64,000 bases of DNA from Candidatus Rhodoferax randersensis (GCA_016718155.1 JADKEH010000002.1:124001-188000); one strand, 5' to 3'; positions 43,715-54,502 are shown, counted from the first letter of the stretch. The notes: generated by a model not told the origin, from the sequence alone. Numbers and translations are program-made.

Positions 43715-44443
43715 TTACAGCTTGATTGTCTGCGTGGCCTTGGTCACCGCCCCGTCCATCACCTTGGCTGAAACCGCCTTGACGACAGTCTGGGGGGGAA
43801 GCTCAAACGCGCCCTCCATCCGCCCATACTGGCCCAACGTGATCGGTTGCACCCCGGTGGGCAAACCCCCAGACCAAGGTTTGCCATTCTGCACGCCATT
43901 GAAAGTCAGTTCAAGGTGTCCGTTGAATTGAGGTGCATTCTTGACCGCCTGAATGACCAGCACCTGCCACTTGAGTTCGCGTCCATTCTTGACCTCGGCC
44001 TGCAGACCCCGAATCGACATGCCCTGCGCGCCGGAACTGGGGATGAGGCGCTCAAAAAAACCCAAATCGTCCCGTAACGAACGGTTTTCAGCCTCAAGTT
44101 GCTTGGCCTGCAGCATGACTCGCTGTTGGGCGGCCTTTTCAGCCGTCAGTTCCGTGGCAGCCGTGTTGGCGATCAGTTGCGCCTTGTCCCGCGCCGCCTG
44201 CAAACTGACCACCTCGGCACGTATGGCGGCAAGCTGCGTGCGCAACTGCACCAGTTCGTCTTTGGTTCCGCGGTCCAAGCCGGCGATGTCCTTGCCAAAC
44301 TCAAAGGCCCACAATCCGATGGCGGCACAAAAGCCAAAAACGATGGCCAGCACCGCCCAGCGAAACGGCCAGGGCAGCGCGCTGCGCACGGCCATGCGCG
44401 GGGCACTGATGGTCAAACGGCGTCGTAGCAGTCGAAATCGCAT
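43715..44443 (-). CDS. DUF6776-like membrane coiled-coil protein
   Basis: 242 aa. One membrane helix (WAVLAIVFGFCAAIGLWAF, residues ~28-46), then a coiled coil of ~75 residues rich in Glu/Gln/Ala, then a globular C-terminal domain (GHLELTFNGVQNGKPW, YGRMEGAFELPPQ). It matches what is often annotated as DUF6776 next to bactofilin genes. Function unknown; a cell-shape or envelope role is suggested only by neighbours. Confidence 0.7.
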   Translation of the reverse strand: MRFRLLRRRLTISAPRMAVRSALPWPFRWAVLAIVFGFCAAIGLWAFEFGKDIAGLDRGTKDELVQLRTQLAAIRAEVVSLQAARDKAQLIANTAATELTAEKAAQQRVMLQAKQLEAENRSLRDDLGFFERLIPSSGAQGMSIRGLQAEVKNGRELKWQVLVIQAVKNAPQFNGHLELTFNGVQNGKPWSGGLPTGVQPITLGQYGRMEGAFELPPQTVVKAVSAKVMDGAVTKATQTIKL

Positions 44444-44521
44444 GGAGCGCAGAGTCTAGCAGCCGCTATGCAAAACAAAGCCTCAGCACGAACGAACTTG
44501 TAACCAAGTTTTGCCAAAAGC

Positions 44522-44557
44522 AAAAAGCCGCCAGAACTGGCGTCCGGGCGGCTTTTT
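44522..44557 (-). terminator. Intrinsic terminator after rpsI
   Basis: AAAAAGCCGCC (44522-44532) pairs with GGCGGCTTTTT (44547-44557). A strong GC stem runs into a T tract on both strands. It ends the rplM-rpsI operon and may also stop transcription from the other direction. Confidence 0.85.
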
Positions 44558-44594
44558 GACTTGCAACAGCCTGTGTTGCAGGAGTCGCAGCGAA

Positions 44595-44987
44595 TTATCG
44601 CTTGCTGAACTGCTTGCGGCGACGAGCACCGTGCAAACCGACCTTCTTACGCTCGACCTCGCGTGCATCACGCGTCACGAAGCCGGCTTTGCTCAGCTCG
44701 GGCTTGAGCGTCGCGTCGTAATCAATCAGGGCCCGGGTAATGCCGTGGCGCACTGCACCGGCCTGACCGGACTCGCCACCACCGGCCACATTGACCATGA
44801 TGTCAAACGTTTCGGCATGGTTGGTCAGCAGCAGTGGCTGCTTGCAAATCATGATGGACGTTGCCCGACCAAAGAATTGATCAATGGCTTTGCCATTGAC
44901 CACGATCTGGCCGGAGCCTTTTTTTAGAAACACGCGGGCGACGCTGGATTTGCGACGGCCGGTGCCATTGTTCCAATCACCAATCAT
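44595..44987 (-). CDS. rpsI: Ribosomal protein S9
   Basis: 130 aa. GTGRRKSSVARVFLKKG, GGGESGQAGAVRHGITRAL and the C-terminal KKVGLHGARRRKQFSKR tail are characteristic. It overlaps the rplM stop as ATGA. Confidence 0.98.
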   Translation of the reverse strand: MIGDWNNGTGRRKSSVARVFLKKGSGQIVVNGKAIDQFFGRATSIMICKQPLLLTNHAETFDIMVNVAGGGESGQAGAVRHGITRALIDYDATLKPELSKAGFVTRDAREVERKKVGLHGARRRKQFSKR

Positions 44988-45454
44988 TTGGCAGACTCCC
45001 TTTTAACTGCATCGGCAGAAATACCTGGAATTTCCAAGACTTTCGGCTGTTGGGCAGTATGGGGGTGCTCGGCACCACCGTACACCTTGAGCTTCTTGAT
45101 CATGGCGTAGCCGAGCGGCCCCTTGGGCAGCATGCCCTTGACGGCTTTTTCCAAAGCACGGCCGGGAAACTTGGCTTGCATGTCACGGAAGTTCGTGGAC
45201 GATATGCCGCCTGGGTAACCGGAATGGCGGTAGTACACCTTGTCCAGGGACTTGGCCCCTGTGACGCGCAGCTGGGCTGCATTGGTGACGATGATGAAAT
45301 CACCGGTATCGACGTGAGGCGTGTAAATGGCCTTGTGTTTGCCGCGCAAACGGAGAGCAACTTCGCTGGCTACTCGTCCGAGGACCTTATCGGTCGCGTC
45401 AATCACAAACCACTCGTGCACGACCTCAGCGGGTTTTGCGCTGAAAGTTGACAT
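44984..45454 (-). CDS. rplM: Ribosomal protein L13
   Basis: 156 aa. HEWFVIDATDKVLGRVAS and YRHSGYPGG identify it. It is about 14 residues longer than the usual 142: after PKVLEI the frame continues GISADAVKRESAK and overlaps rpsI. A ~125-nt leader lies between a TATAAT box (45581-45586) and the start; L13 operons can be autoregulated there, but I see no defined element. Confidence 0.97.
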   Translation of the reverse strand: MSTFSAKPAEVVHEWFVIDATDKVLGRVASEVALRLRGKHKAIYTPHVDTGDFIIVTNAAQLRVTGAKSLDKVYYRHSGYPGGISSTNFRDMQAKFPGRALEKAVKGMLPKGPLGYAMIKKLKVYGGAEHPHTAQQPKVLEIPGISADAVKRESAK

Positions 45455-45580
45455 GAGAATTTCCTAAAAAGGAGTTGGTTTGGCGGGCTCTTTTCCACGG
45501 TCGGCGTTCCTCTGGTGGGAATCTCTTAGGTGGGGTTTCAAGCTTCCCCGCGGAGCCACAACGGCGCTGAGAAGCCTTCC

Positions 45581-45586
45581 ATTATA
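45581..45586 (-). promoter_or_regulatory. -10 box of rplM-rpsI operon
   Basis: Minus strand TATAAT, the exact consensus. No good -35 is visible. It lies 35 bp before the divergent rlmJ start. Confidence 0.5.
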
Positions 45587-45620
45587 CAAAATTCGCAGGC
45601 ATTGCGGTTACCATTCACAG

Positions 45621-46514
45621 ATGTTCAGCTACCGCCACGCATTTCATGCCGGCAACCATGCCGACGTGCTCAAACACACGGCATTGATGGCCATCCTCCA
45701 GCACCTGACCCAAAAGGACACTGCTCTGTTGGTGGTGGACACCCATGCCGGGGCCGGCCTCTACCGGCTCGATGGTGACTACGCACAGACCAGCGGCGAG
45801 GCCGACGAGGGTCTGTTGCGCCTGACTGCCAAGCCGCCCGCCGCCCCAGCCGAGCGCGCCCCGGCATTGCAGGCGTACCTGGATATGGTCGCCAGTTTCA
45901 ACGCCAAAGGCCGCCACCGGGTTTATCCGGGCTCGCCCTTCATCATTCACCAGTTACTGCGCGAGCAGGACCGACTCAAACTGTTCGAATTGCACCCGAC
46001 CGACGCCCGCACTCTACTTGCCAACATTGGCCAACTCAACGCCGGACGACAGATTGAGGTGTTCGACCAGGACGGTTTCGAGGGCCTGAAGAAGTTCTTG
46101 CCACCGCCCTCGCGGCGCGCGCTGGTCTTGTGTGACCCGAGTTACGAAATAAAGAGCGACTACCCGCGTGTGGTGGCGATGGTGAGCGAGGCCTTACAGC
46201 GTTTTGCCACCGGCACCTACATGGTTTGGTACCCATTGATTCCGCGCCCGGAATCACATGACCTGCCGCGCAAACTCAAGAACCTCGCCATCAAGGCGGG
46301 CAAGAGCTGGCTCAACGCCAGTCTGAACATCAAGTCCAACAAGCTGGGCAAGGACGCAGCCGGCGAGGTGGTGCGCCCGGGCCTCAGCGCCAGTGGCGTC
46401 TTCGTGATCAACCCGCCGCACACACTCAAGGCCCTTCTGAAGGACGCGCTGCCGCAGATGGTGGAATTACTGGGACAGGACCAACATGCGTCCTTTGTGC
46501 TGGAGTCCGGCTAG
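45621..46514 (+). CDS. rlmJ: RlmJ, 23S rRNA A2030 N6-methyltransferase
   Basis: 297 aa. MFSYRHAFHAGNHADVLKH is the family start. VVDTHAGAGLYRL (SAM site) and LCDPSYEIKSDY (catalytic DPPY-type motif, here DPSYE) follow. It methylates A2030 of 23S rRNA. A longer frame upstream lacks family homology. Its last 4 bp overlap metF tail-to-tail. Confidence 0.94.
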   Translation: MFSYRHAFHAGNHADVLKHTALMAILQHLTQKDTALLVVDTHAGAGLYRLDGDYAQTSGEADEGLLRLTAKPPAAPAERAPALQAYLDMVASFNAKGRHRVYPGSPFIIHQLLREQDRLKLFELHPTDARTLLANIGQLNAGRQIEVFDQDGFEGLKKFLPPPSRRALVLCDPSYEIKSDYPRVVAMVSEALQRFATGTYMVWYPLIPRPESHDLPRKLKNLAIKAGKSWLNASLNIKSNKLGKDAAGEVVRPGLSASGVFVINPPHTLKALLKDALPQMVELLGQDQHASFVLESG

Positions 46515-47353
46515 AGCGCCAAGCGTCGACAGATCTCCAGCGTGGCGACGCTCTGGTTCATGCTGTAGAAGTGCAGGCCCGGTGCACCACCGGCGCGCAA
46601 CTGCTCGCACAGAGCGGTGACCACATCCAGGCCGAAGGCCTTGATCGATGCCGAGTCATCACCAAACGACTGCAAGCGCAAGCGAATCCAGCGCGGAATT
46701 TCGGCGCCACACGCGTCGCTGAAGCGCATCAACTGCGTCGAGCTGGTGATGGGCATGATGCCCGGCACCACCGGCACCTGCAGCCCCAATGCATCGGCAT
46801 CTTCCACAAATCGAAAATAGGCGTCGGCGTTGTAGAAGTACTGGGTGATGGCCGAGTTGGCCCCCGCGCGCACCTTGCTGGCAAAAGCCTGCAAATCCGA
46901 CGCGGGAGTTTTGGCTTGCGGATGCACCTCCGGATACGCCGCCACCTCGATGCGAAAGCCATCTCCGGTTTCCTGTCGAATGAAGGCCACCAGGTCGCTG
47001 GCGTACTGAAACTCGCCGCCAGTGCCGTAGCCGCTGGGCAAGTCGCCGCGCAAGGCCACCAGGCGCTTCACGCCCATGGCACGCAGGGTAGCGAGCTGCT
47101 CGCGCACGCCGGCGCGGGTCGCACCAATGCAGGAAAAGTGGGAGGCGGCATCTACGCCCTCGGCCAGAATGTCGCGCACGGCGGAGAAAGTACCCTCCTG
47201 GGTGGAACCGCCGGCACCAAAGGTGACCGAGCAGAACTCCGGTTTGAGCTCGTAAAGTTGCTGGCGCACCTGGCGCAACTTCTCTACGCCCTCGGGCGTC
47301 TTGGGAGGAAAGAACTCAATGCTGAGTGGCAGGGTTGCAGTGGACAGTGTCAT
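46511..47353 (-). CDS. metF: Methylenetetrahydrofolate reductase
   Basis: 280 aa TIM barrel. SIEFFPPKTPEG, SVTFGAGGST and ALRGDLP are MetF motifs with FAD/folate contacts. It makes 5-methyl-THF for homocysteine methylation. It is third in the ahcY-tlyA-metF order, 54 bp after the tlyA start, and so presumably under the SAH riboswitch. Confidence 0.96.
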   Translation of the reverse strand: MTLSTATLPLSIEFFPPKTPEGVEKLRQVRQQLYELKPEFCSVTFGAGGSTQEGTFSAVRDILAEGVDAASHFSCIGATRAGVREQLATLRAMGVKRLVALRGDLPSGYGTGGEFQYASDLVAFIRQETGDGFRIEVAAYPEVHPQAKTPASDLQAFASKVRAGANSAITQYFYNADAYFRFVEDADALGLQVPVVPGIMPITSSTQLMRFSDACGAEIPRWIRLRLQSFGDDSASIKAFGLDVVTALCEQLRAGGAPGLHFYSMNQSVATLEICRRLAL

Positions 47354-47407
47354 GCTGGGACCTTGTTCAGGGGAGGACTGGGCGCACGCGTTGCGCGCGA
47401 CGGCGGA

Positions 47408-48255
47408 CTATCCCGATGTTTGTTCAGATGGTTTCTGTGCGAACACGAAGAACTCGCGGTTGCCGTCGCCCCCCAGAATGGGGCTCTCGTACCAGCCCTG
47501 AACGATCAGGCCCAATTCGGCGTAGCAAGCGCGAATACGTTGCTCCACCTCCGCGTACAAGCTTTCATCCCGCACGATGCCGCCCTTGCCAACCTGGCCA
47601 GGTTGCAGTTCAAACTGCGGCTTGACCAGCATCAGGACGGCGCCGCCGGCACGCAGAAAAGGCACACAGGCGGGCATCACCAGCGTCTGCGAAATAAAGG
47701 CCAGGTCACCGACGATCAGGTCAAAACTGATTGCCGGGGCAGCGACTTCATCGTCATCCACCGACGCGTCAACATCGCCGTCCACCATTGATTCAGCCGC
47801 AGCGGGTGCCGCGAAATCGTCGGCCTCCAGATGGCGTGCGTTGACGCCTTCCAGGGCCAACACGCGGGGATCCTGCCGCAACTGGGGATGCAACTGGCCC
47901 GAACCCACATCAACCCCCACTACCCGCGCGGCGCCGTGCTGCAACAAACAATCGGTGAAGCCGCCGGTTGACTGCCCGAGGTCCAGGCAGGTCTTGCCAG
48001 TGACAACCAGACCACTCTGGCGCAGCGCGCCTTCGAGCTTGAGCCCGCCGCGCGACACGTAACGCGCCTCGCTGCTGTCAAGCAGCTCGATTTGAGCGTC
48101 CTCGGGCATCTCATCGCTGTTTTTGCCGATACGCTTGAAGGCGCTGGTCGCAGGGGCGGTTTGCTCACGCCACTGCACGCCCGCCCCAATCAGGCGTTGC
48201 GCCTGCGAGCGTGAACTGGCCAGGCCGCGCTGCAGCAGCAGTTGGTCGGCGCGCA

Positions 48256-48256
<1 letters not shown>
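47408..48256 (-). CDS. tlyA: TlyA-family rRNA 2'-O-methyltransferase
   Basis: 282 aa. N-terminal S4 domain (RADQLLLQRGLASSRSQAQRLI in part) then an FtsJ-like domain: CLDLGQSTGGFTDCLL, DLIVGDLAFIS and VKPQFE. A 25-residue acidic/Ala insertion (AAPAAAESMVDGDVDASVDD region) between ARHLEADDF and SFDLIVGD is unusual. It uses SAM and releases SAH. Its ATG overlaps the ahcY stop (TGATG) when the ahcY frame is restored. Confidence 0.9.
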
Positions 48257-49697
<1,441 letters not shown>

Positions 49698-49764
49698 GGC
49701 AGATTCCTTGGTTGGTTCCATACGGTTTCGAACAACCACTGACAGCCGGAGGACTTCGGGAAAG

Positions 49765-49791
49765 GCTCACCAACCAGAACAGTGGGTGAGC
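49765..49791 (-). promoter_or_regulatory. Hairpin competing with SAH-riboswitch pseudoknot
   Basis: GCTCACC (49785-49791) pairs with GGTGAGC (49765-49771); the T-poor tail CTTTCCC follows. It uses bases of the pseudoknot strand (49788-49792), so the two folds exclude each other. It is a candidate expression platform. Confidence 0.6.
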
Positions 49792-49880
49792 GCCGTTAGT
49801 GCGATGAGCTGAAAATTTCAAATCCAGCCATGCGGTCCGAGCCTCGTTCACGTGTCGGTGAACTGCAACGCTCCTCGGAA
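49785..49880 (-). promoter_or_regulatory. SAH riboswitch upstream of ahcY
   Basis: P1: TCCGAG (49874-49879) with CTCGGA (49836-49841). P2: GTTCAC (49858-49863) with GTGAAC (49846-49851). Pseudoknot: GAGCG (49869-49873) with CGCTC (49788-49792). The core CCGAGGAGCGTTGCA matches the known SAH riboswitch of betaproteobacterial ahcY genes, which turns expression on when SAH builds up. Confidence 0.9.
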
Positions 49881-49886
49881 GCGCCA

Positions 49887-49892
49887 ATTATA
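49887..49892 (-). promoter_or_regulatory. -10 box before SAH riboswitch
   Basis: Minus strand TATAAT, exact, eight bases before the P1 strand. A transcript starting near 49880 would begin with the riboswitch. The -35 region is poor. Confidence 0.6.
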
Positions 49893-49961
49893 CGAAGATG
49901 CGCGCCACTTGTGTCGCCTCGGTGGCAGACCGAAGCCGCGCCAGGTCGGACACTGGCTGGT

Positions 49962-50078
49962 CTGAAACCTTGCCGGTCAGACCACTTTGCGAAGCAAATG
50001 TGCTTTGACCCCAACTGGACTGAAGCCTTGTGGGTCAGACCACTTTGAGCAGCAAACGTGCTCTGACCCCAACCAATT
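49962..50078 (+). repeat. Two-unit hairpin repeat upstream of SDR gene
   Basis: Two units (TGAAACCTTGCCGGTCAGAC... and TGAAGCCTTGTGGGTCAGAC...). Hairpins: GGTCAGA/TTTGACC (49975-50010, one G-T pair) and GGTCAGA/TCTGACC (50033-50068). Same family as 27461-27556. The SDR ribosome-binding site follows directly. Confidence 0.8.
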
Positions 50079-50089
50079 AGGAGACTTTC

Positions 50090-50860
50090 ATGGACATTCG
50101 GAACAAGGTCGCCATCGTGACCGGCGGCGCCAGCGGCATTGGGCGCAGCATTGCGCAGCGCTTTGCAGCGGACGGCGCGCGCGCGGTGGTGGTGGCCGAC
50201 GTCAACCTTGAGCGTGCCGAAGACGTGGCGCGCGATATCAAGGGCCTGGCGGTGCGCTGCGACGTGAGCCAGGAGGCCGACATCCAGGCCTTGGTAGCGA
50301 CCACCCGACAACACTACGGCCAAGTGGATGCCTACATCTCCAACGCCGGCATCCTGGGGCGCCTGGGCGGCTTCGAGCTGGAAGATCCGCTGTGGGACAA
50401 GATGTGGCAAATCCACGGCATGGCCCACGTATGGGCAGCGCGCGCCGTGGTGCCCGAGATGGTGGCGCGGGGTGAAGGCTTCTTCATGGTCACCGCCTCG
50501 GCCGCTGGATTGCTGACGATTGTCGAGTCTGCCCCCTACGCTGTCACCAAACATGCAGCGGTGGCGTTTGCCGAATGGCTGCGTATTGCCTATGGCCGCA
50601 AGGGTCTGCGCGTGTCCTGCCTGTGCCCACAATCGGTGCGGACCGATATGGTCCCCGGCGACGGTGGCTCGGCCTCGCATGACGGCATCATCTCACCCGA
50701 GGTGGTGGCACAGGAAGTGGTGACCACCATGCAGAACGAGCAGTTCCTGGTGCTGCCGCACCCCGAGGTGGCCCAGTACTTTCGCAACAAGGGGCAGGAC
50801 TACGAGCGCTGGATTGGCGGCATGCAAAAGATGTACGCCCGCCACGCCGAGGCGCTCTAA
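50090..50860 (+). CDS. Short-chain dehydrogenase/reductase
   Basis: 256 aa classical SDR. TGGASGIG (cofactor site), ISNAGILG, Ser in TASAAGL, and YAVTK (catalytic). Acidic residue in VVVADVN suggests NAD(H) preference. Substrate unknown. The start has AGGAG upstream, inside the tail of the hairpin repeat. Confidence 0.9.
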   Translation: MDIRNKVAIVTGGASGIGRSIAQRFAADGARAVVVADVNLERAEDVARDIKGLAVRCDVSQEADIQALVATTRQHYGQVDAYISNAGILGRLGGFELEDPLWDKMWQIHGMAHVWAARAVVPEMVARGEGFFMVTASAAGLLTIVESAPYAVTKHAAVAFAEWLRIAYGRKGLRVSCLCPQSVRTDMVPGDGGSASHDGIISPEVVAQEVVTTMQNEQFLVLPHPEVAQYFRNKGQDYERWIGGMQKMYARHAEAL

Positions 50861-50892
50861 GCGCAACTGCGTCGTTGCGAGCGCCGTCGTTC

Positions 50893-51073
50893 CCGTCATT
50901 GCGAGCGTAGCGCGGCAATCCATAGGTACAGGGGTCCTGGATTGCTTCACTTCGTTCGCAATGACGACCTGTGCATGGAAAGCGCCGTCGTTCCCGTCAT
51001 TGCGAGCGAAGCGCGGCAATCCATCTTCGCGGGCACACCACGGTGGATTGCCGCGCTACGCTCGCAATGACGA
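50893..51073. repeat. REP-like repeat cluster, two palindromes
   Basis: Two tandem palindromes: GTCATTGCGAGCGTAGCGCG ... TTCGTTCGCAATGACG and GTCATTGCGAGCGAAGCGCG ... CGCGCTACGCTCGCAATGAC. A linker (GACCTGTGCATGGAAAGCG) joins them, as at 9.6 kb. Non-coding. Confidence 0.85.
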
Positions 51074-51254
51074 GGTGAAATTGAGGCAGTTGCCCACACA
51101 CCGCCCTGGTGATGACCGGAGGGCAGATAGCCACCTCCGATAAAATCGGCGCATCTGGGCGTACGCCCGCATGCGCCGCATCACATGGCAGGACGGGATT
51201 CACCGGGTTCTGAGCAGGGTGTGTGCCCGCCCTGACCCACCTTCTGGAACCCTT

Positions 51255-52889
51255 GTGTCGTATACCGCCGAAACCCGCCGCCGCCGCACCTTTGCCATCA
51301 TTTCCCACCCCGACGCCGGCAAGACCACGCTGACCGAAAAGCTGTTGCTGTTCTCGGGCGCGATCCAGATCGCCGGCAGCGTGAAGGCGCGCAAGGCCAC
51401 CCGCCACGCCACCAGCGACTGGATGGAGATCGAGAAACAACGCGGCATTTCGGTGGCCAGCTCGGTGATGCAAATGCTCTACCGCGACCATGTGATCAAC
51501 CTGCTGGACACGCCCGGCCACAAAGACTTCTCGGAAGACACCTACCGCGTGCTGACCGCCGTGGACGCTGCCTTGATGGTGATTGACGCCGCCAACGGCG
51601 TGGAGGCGCAGACGCGCCGCCTGATCGAGGTTTGCCGCCAGCGCAACACCCCCATCATCACCTTCATCAACAAGATGGACCGCGAGGTGCGCGACCCGCT
51701 GGACATCATGGACGAGGTGGAGCGTGAACTGGGCATGCCCTGCGTGCCGATGACCTGGCCGGTTGGCCAGGGCAAGACCTTTGGCGGCATCATCAACCTG
51801 CGCACGCACACCATGTCGGTGTTCGAATCGGGTTCGGACCGTCGGCCGCAAGACTTTGACACCATGCCGCTAAGGGATCAAGGGGCCTTGCTCAAGCGTT
51901 TTGGCCATGAGTTCGAAACCGCCCTGGGCAGCATGGAGCTGGCCACCGGTGCCTCGCCCACCTGGGACCACGCGGCCTTTCTGGCGGGCAAACAGACCCC
52001 GGTCTTTTTTGGCTCGGGGGTGAACAACTTCGGTGTGATGGAAGTGCTTGATGCGCTGGTGGACCTGGCACCCTCGCCCCAGAGCCGCACCAGTTCGACC
52101 TTGGTCAACCGCCAGCCTGTCATCCGCGAAGTGCAGCCGGACGACGAAGCTTTCTCGGGCGTGGTGTTCAAGGTGCAGGCCAATATGGACCCCTCGCACC
52201 GGGACCGCATTGCCTTTGTGCGCATGGCCTCTGGCAAGTACACGCCCGGCATGAAACTGAAGGTGATGCGCACCAGCAAGGAGCTGCGTCCCACCAGCGT
52301 GGTGACCTTCATGAGCCAACGACGCGAAGCGGTCGAAGAGGCCTATGCCGGTGACATCGTGGGGTTTACCACCCATGGCGGCGTGCAACTGGGCGACACC
52401 ATCACCGACGGCACGGTCACCCTGCAGTACACCGGGTTGCCCTTCTTCGCGCCCGAGCTGTTCATGACCGTGGTGCTGCGCAACCCGCTGCGCACCAAGC
52501 AGTTGCAGCAGGGCCTGGCGCAACTGGGTGAGGAAGGGGCGATCCAGGTGTTCCGTCCCGAGATGGGTGGCAACATGCTGCTCGGCGCGGTTGGTCAGTT
52601 GCAGTTTGAAGTGGTGCAGCACCGGCTCAAGGGTGAATACGACGCCGATATCCGGCTCGAGGGCAGCCAGTACACCGGCGCGCGCTGGATCACCGCCGAC
52701 ACACCGGCCGAGCTGACCACGTTCGTGCACGCCTACCCAGCGCGCATGGCACGTGACGCGGCCAACACGCTGGCCTTTCTGTGCACTTCGCCTTACGACG
52801 TGCGGCTGGCGCAGGAGCGCTTTCCGAAGATTCACTTCCATCCCTTGCGCGAGCATGCCGGCTTGACACTGCAATCGGCCAACTCGTGA
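51255..52889 (+). CDS. prfC: Peptide chain release factor 3
   Basis: 544 aa from the GTG at 51255. GTPase motifs: SHPDAGKTTLTEK, DTPGHKDFSEDTYR, NKMDRE. RF3-specific segments (ERELGMPCVPMTWP, QLQFEVVQHRLKGEYD) distinguish it from EF-G. It recycles RF1/RF2 after termination. A longer in-frame start upstream lacks similarity. Confidence 0.95.
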   Translation: MSYTAETRRRRTFAIISHPDAGKTTLTEKLLLFSGAIQIAGSVKARKATRHATSDWMEIEKQRGISVASSVMQMLYRDHVINLLDTPGHKDFSEDTYRVLTAVDAALMVIDAANGVEAQTRRLIEVCRQRNTPIITFINKMDREVRDPLDIMDEVERELGMPCVPMTWPVGQGKTFGGIINLRTHTMSVFESGSDRRPQDFDTMPLRDQGALLKRFGHEFETALGSMELATGASPTWDHAAFLAGKQTPVFFGSGVNNFGVMEVLDALVDLAPSPQSRTSSTLVNRQPVIREVQPDDEAFSGVVFKVQANMDPSHRDRIAFVRMASGKYTPGMKLKVMRTSKELRPTSVVTFMSQRREAVEEAYAGDIVGFTTHGGVQLGDTITDGTVTLQYTGLPFFAPELFMTVVLRNPLRTKQLQQGLAQLGEEGAIQVFRPEMGGNMLLGAVGQLQFEVVQHRLKGEYDADIRLEGSQYTGARWITADTPAELTTFVHAYPARMARDAANTLAFLCTSPYDVRLAQERFPKIHFHPLREHAGLTLQSANS

Positions 52890-52917
52890 CGCTGATAACT
52901 CCAGTCATGCCGGTCTT

Positions 52918-53040
52918 CGTCATTGCGAGCGTAACTTCCCAGTCATTGCGAGCGCAGCGCGGCAATCCACGTTGGCGGCGCGCGGTCGTGGATTGCCGCG
53001 CTGCGCTCGCAATGACGAAGTTCTGCGCTCGCAATGACGG
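52918..53040. repeat. REP-like palindrome with 30-bp perfect arms
   Basis: Arm 52942-52971 (GTCATTGCGAGCGCAGCGCG...) is the exact complement of 52987-53016 (...CGCGCTGCGCTCGCAATGAC), with a 15-nt loop. Partial cores flank it on both sides. This is the cleanest member of the family in the window. Confidence 0.9.
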
Positions 53041-53055
53041 ACTGTGTTGTCACGC

Positions 53056-53919
53056 ATGATGAAGACGGCAATGACGGGCCTGCAGGCGCTGTCAAATTGG
53101 CCATTGGAGCAACGCAGCCGAATCGTCGGTGTGTTCACCGACATCGATGACACGTTGACTACCGATGGTGCGATCACGCCCGATGCGCTGGACGCGTTAA
53201 CCGCCCTCAAAGCCGCCGGCCTGCACGTGGTGGCCATCACCGGACGGCCGATCGGATGGTGCGAGCCCTTCGCCAAAGGCGACGCCCAGCGCGGCATCGC
53301 GCCGTGGCCGCTGGACGCCGTGGTTGCCGAAAATGGGGCGGTCGCCTTCGCCATGGGTCAAACTGGCCTGCAAGGCTCATTGGGTGGACCTGACGCGCTA
53401 TCAAAACTGTATCTGCAAGATGAGGCTACACGCCGCAGCAACTACCATCGTTTGCAGGCCGTGGCGCAACAGGTGTTGCACGCCATCCCTGGCACAACCT
53501 TGGCGCAAGACTCTGCGGGCCGCGAGACCGACATCGCCATCGACCACAGCGAGTTCGCCCACCTGTCAGCGGACCAGATTGACGCGGTGGTGGCGCTGAT
53601 GCGCGCGGCCGGGTTGAACGCATCGGTCAGCAGCATCCACATCAACGGCTGGCTGGGGGCGCACAACAAGCTCATCGGTGCACAGTGGATCGTGGCGCAA
53701 CTGTGGGGCCGCACTTTGTCCCACGAAATTGACCGCTGGGCTTTTGTGGGCGACTCCACCAACGACCAGGTCATGTTCGAGGCGTTCGACAACAGCGTCG
53801 GCGTGGCCAACATTCGACGCTTCGAGGCGGATCTGACCCACCCGCCGCGTTACATTGCGACTCACGAGCGCGGCGCAGGCTTCGCCGAAGTGGCCCGGGC
53901 CATTCTCGCGGCGCGCTGA
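53056..53919 (+). CDS. HAD-IIB family hydrolase
   Basis: About 287 aa. Motif I FTDIDDTLTTDG, motif II AITGRP, motif IV GDSTNDQVMF. Cap type fits subfamily IIB (sugar-phosphate phosphatases such as MPGP or SPP). The substrate is unknown. The start is uncertain among ATGs at 53056 and 53059 and a TTG at 53044. Confidence 0.85.
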   Translation: MMKTAMTGLQALSNWPLEQRSRIVGVFTDIDDTLTTDGAITPDALDALTALKAAGLHVVAITGRPIGWCEPFAKGDAQRGIAPWPLDAVVAENGAVAFAMGQTGLQGSLGGPDALSKLYLQDEATRRSNYHRLQAVAQQVLHAIPGTTLAQDSAGRETDIAIDHSEFAHLSADQIDAVVALMRAAGLNASVSSIHINGWLGAHNKLIGAQWIVAQLWGRTLSHEIDRWAFVGDSTNDQVMFEAFDNSVGVANIRRFEADLTHPPRYIATHERGAGFAEVARAILAAR

Positions 53920-53941
53920 CCTCACTACCCTCGGACCCACC

Positions 53942-54502
53942 ATGGCCACCAAATCAACCATCTACAAGGCCAGCCTGCAACTGGCCGACATTGACCACGC
54001 CTACTACGCCGACCACAACCTGACCTTGGCGCGCCATCCCAGCGAGACCGACGAGCGCATGATGGTGCGCCTGGCTGCCCTGGCCTTGCAGGCTTACAAG
54101 CTTCAGTCCGTCTGCAAAGGCGACGGCACCCTGGCCTTTGGCGCAGGCCTGTCGGACCCGGATGAGCCCGATGTCTGGCTGCGCGACTTCACCGGGCAAA
54201 CGCGCCTGTGGATCGAAGTCGGGCAACCCGAGGACAAGCCGCTCATCAAGGCCTGCGGCAAGTCAGACGAAGTGGTGCTGTATTGCTTCAGCCACGCTGC
54301 CGACATATGGTGGCGCGGCATCGAGACCAAGCTGAGCCGCCCCCAAAACCTCAGTGTGTTTCGGCTGGCCACGGGCGTGTCGCAAGCCTTGGGCGCGCTG
54401 GCGGCGCGCAGCATGCAACTGCAGGCCACGATTCAGGATGGCACCTTGTTTCTGGGCGACGGCTCGAACACGGTCGAGGTGGAACCGCTGCGCTGGAAGT
54501 AG
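53942..54502 (+). CDS. yaeQ: YaeQ family protein
   Basis: 186 aa. MATKSTIYKASLQLADIDH and the ARHPSETDERMMVRL motif identify YaeQ, a PD-(D/E)xK-like fold of unknown function. A longer frame overlaps the HAD gene and was not used. Confidence 0.93.
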   Translation: MATKSTIYKASLQLADIDHAYYADHNLTLARHPSETDERMMVRLAALALQAYKLQSVCKGDGTLAFGAGLSDPDEPDVWLRDFTGQTRLWIEVGQPEDKPLIKACGKSDEVVLYCFSHAADIWWRGIETKLSRPQNLSVFRLATGVSQALGALAARSMQLQATIQDGTLFLGDGSNTVEVEPLRWK

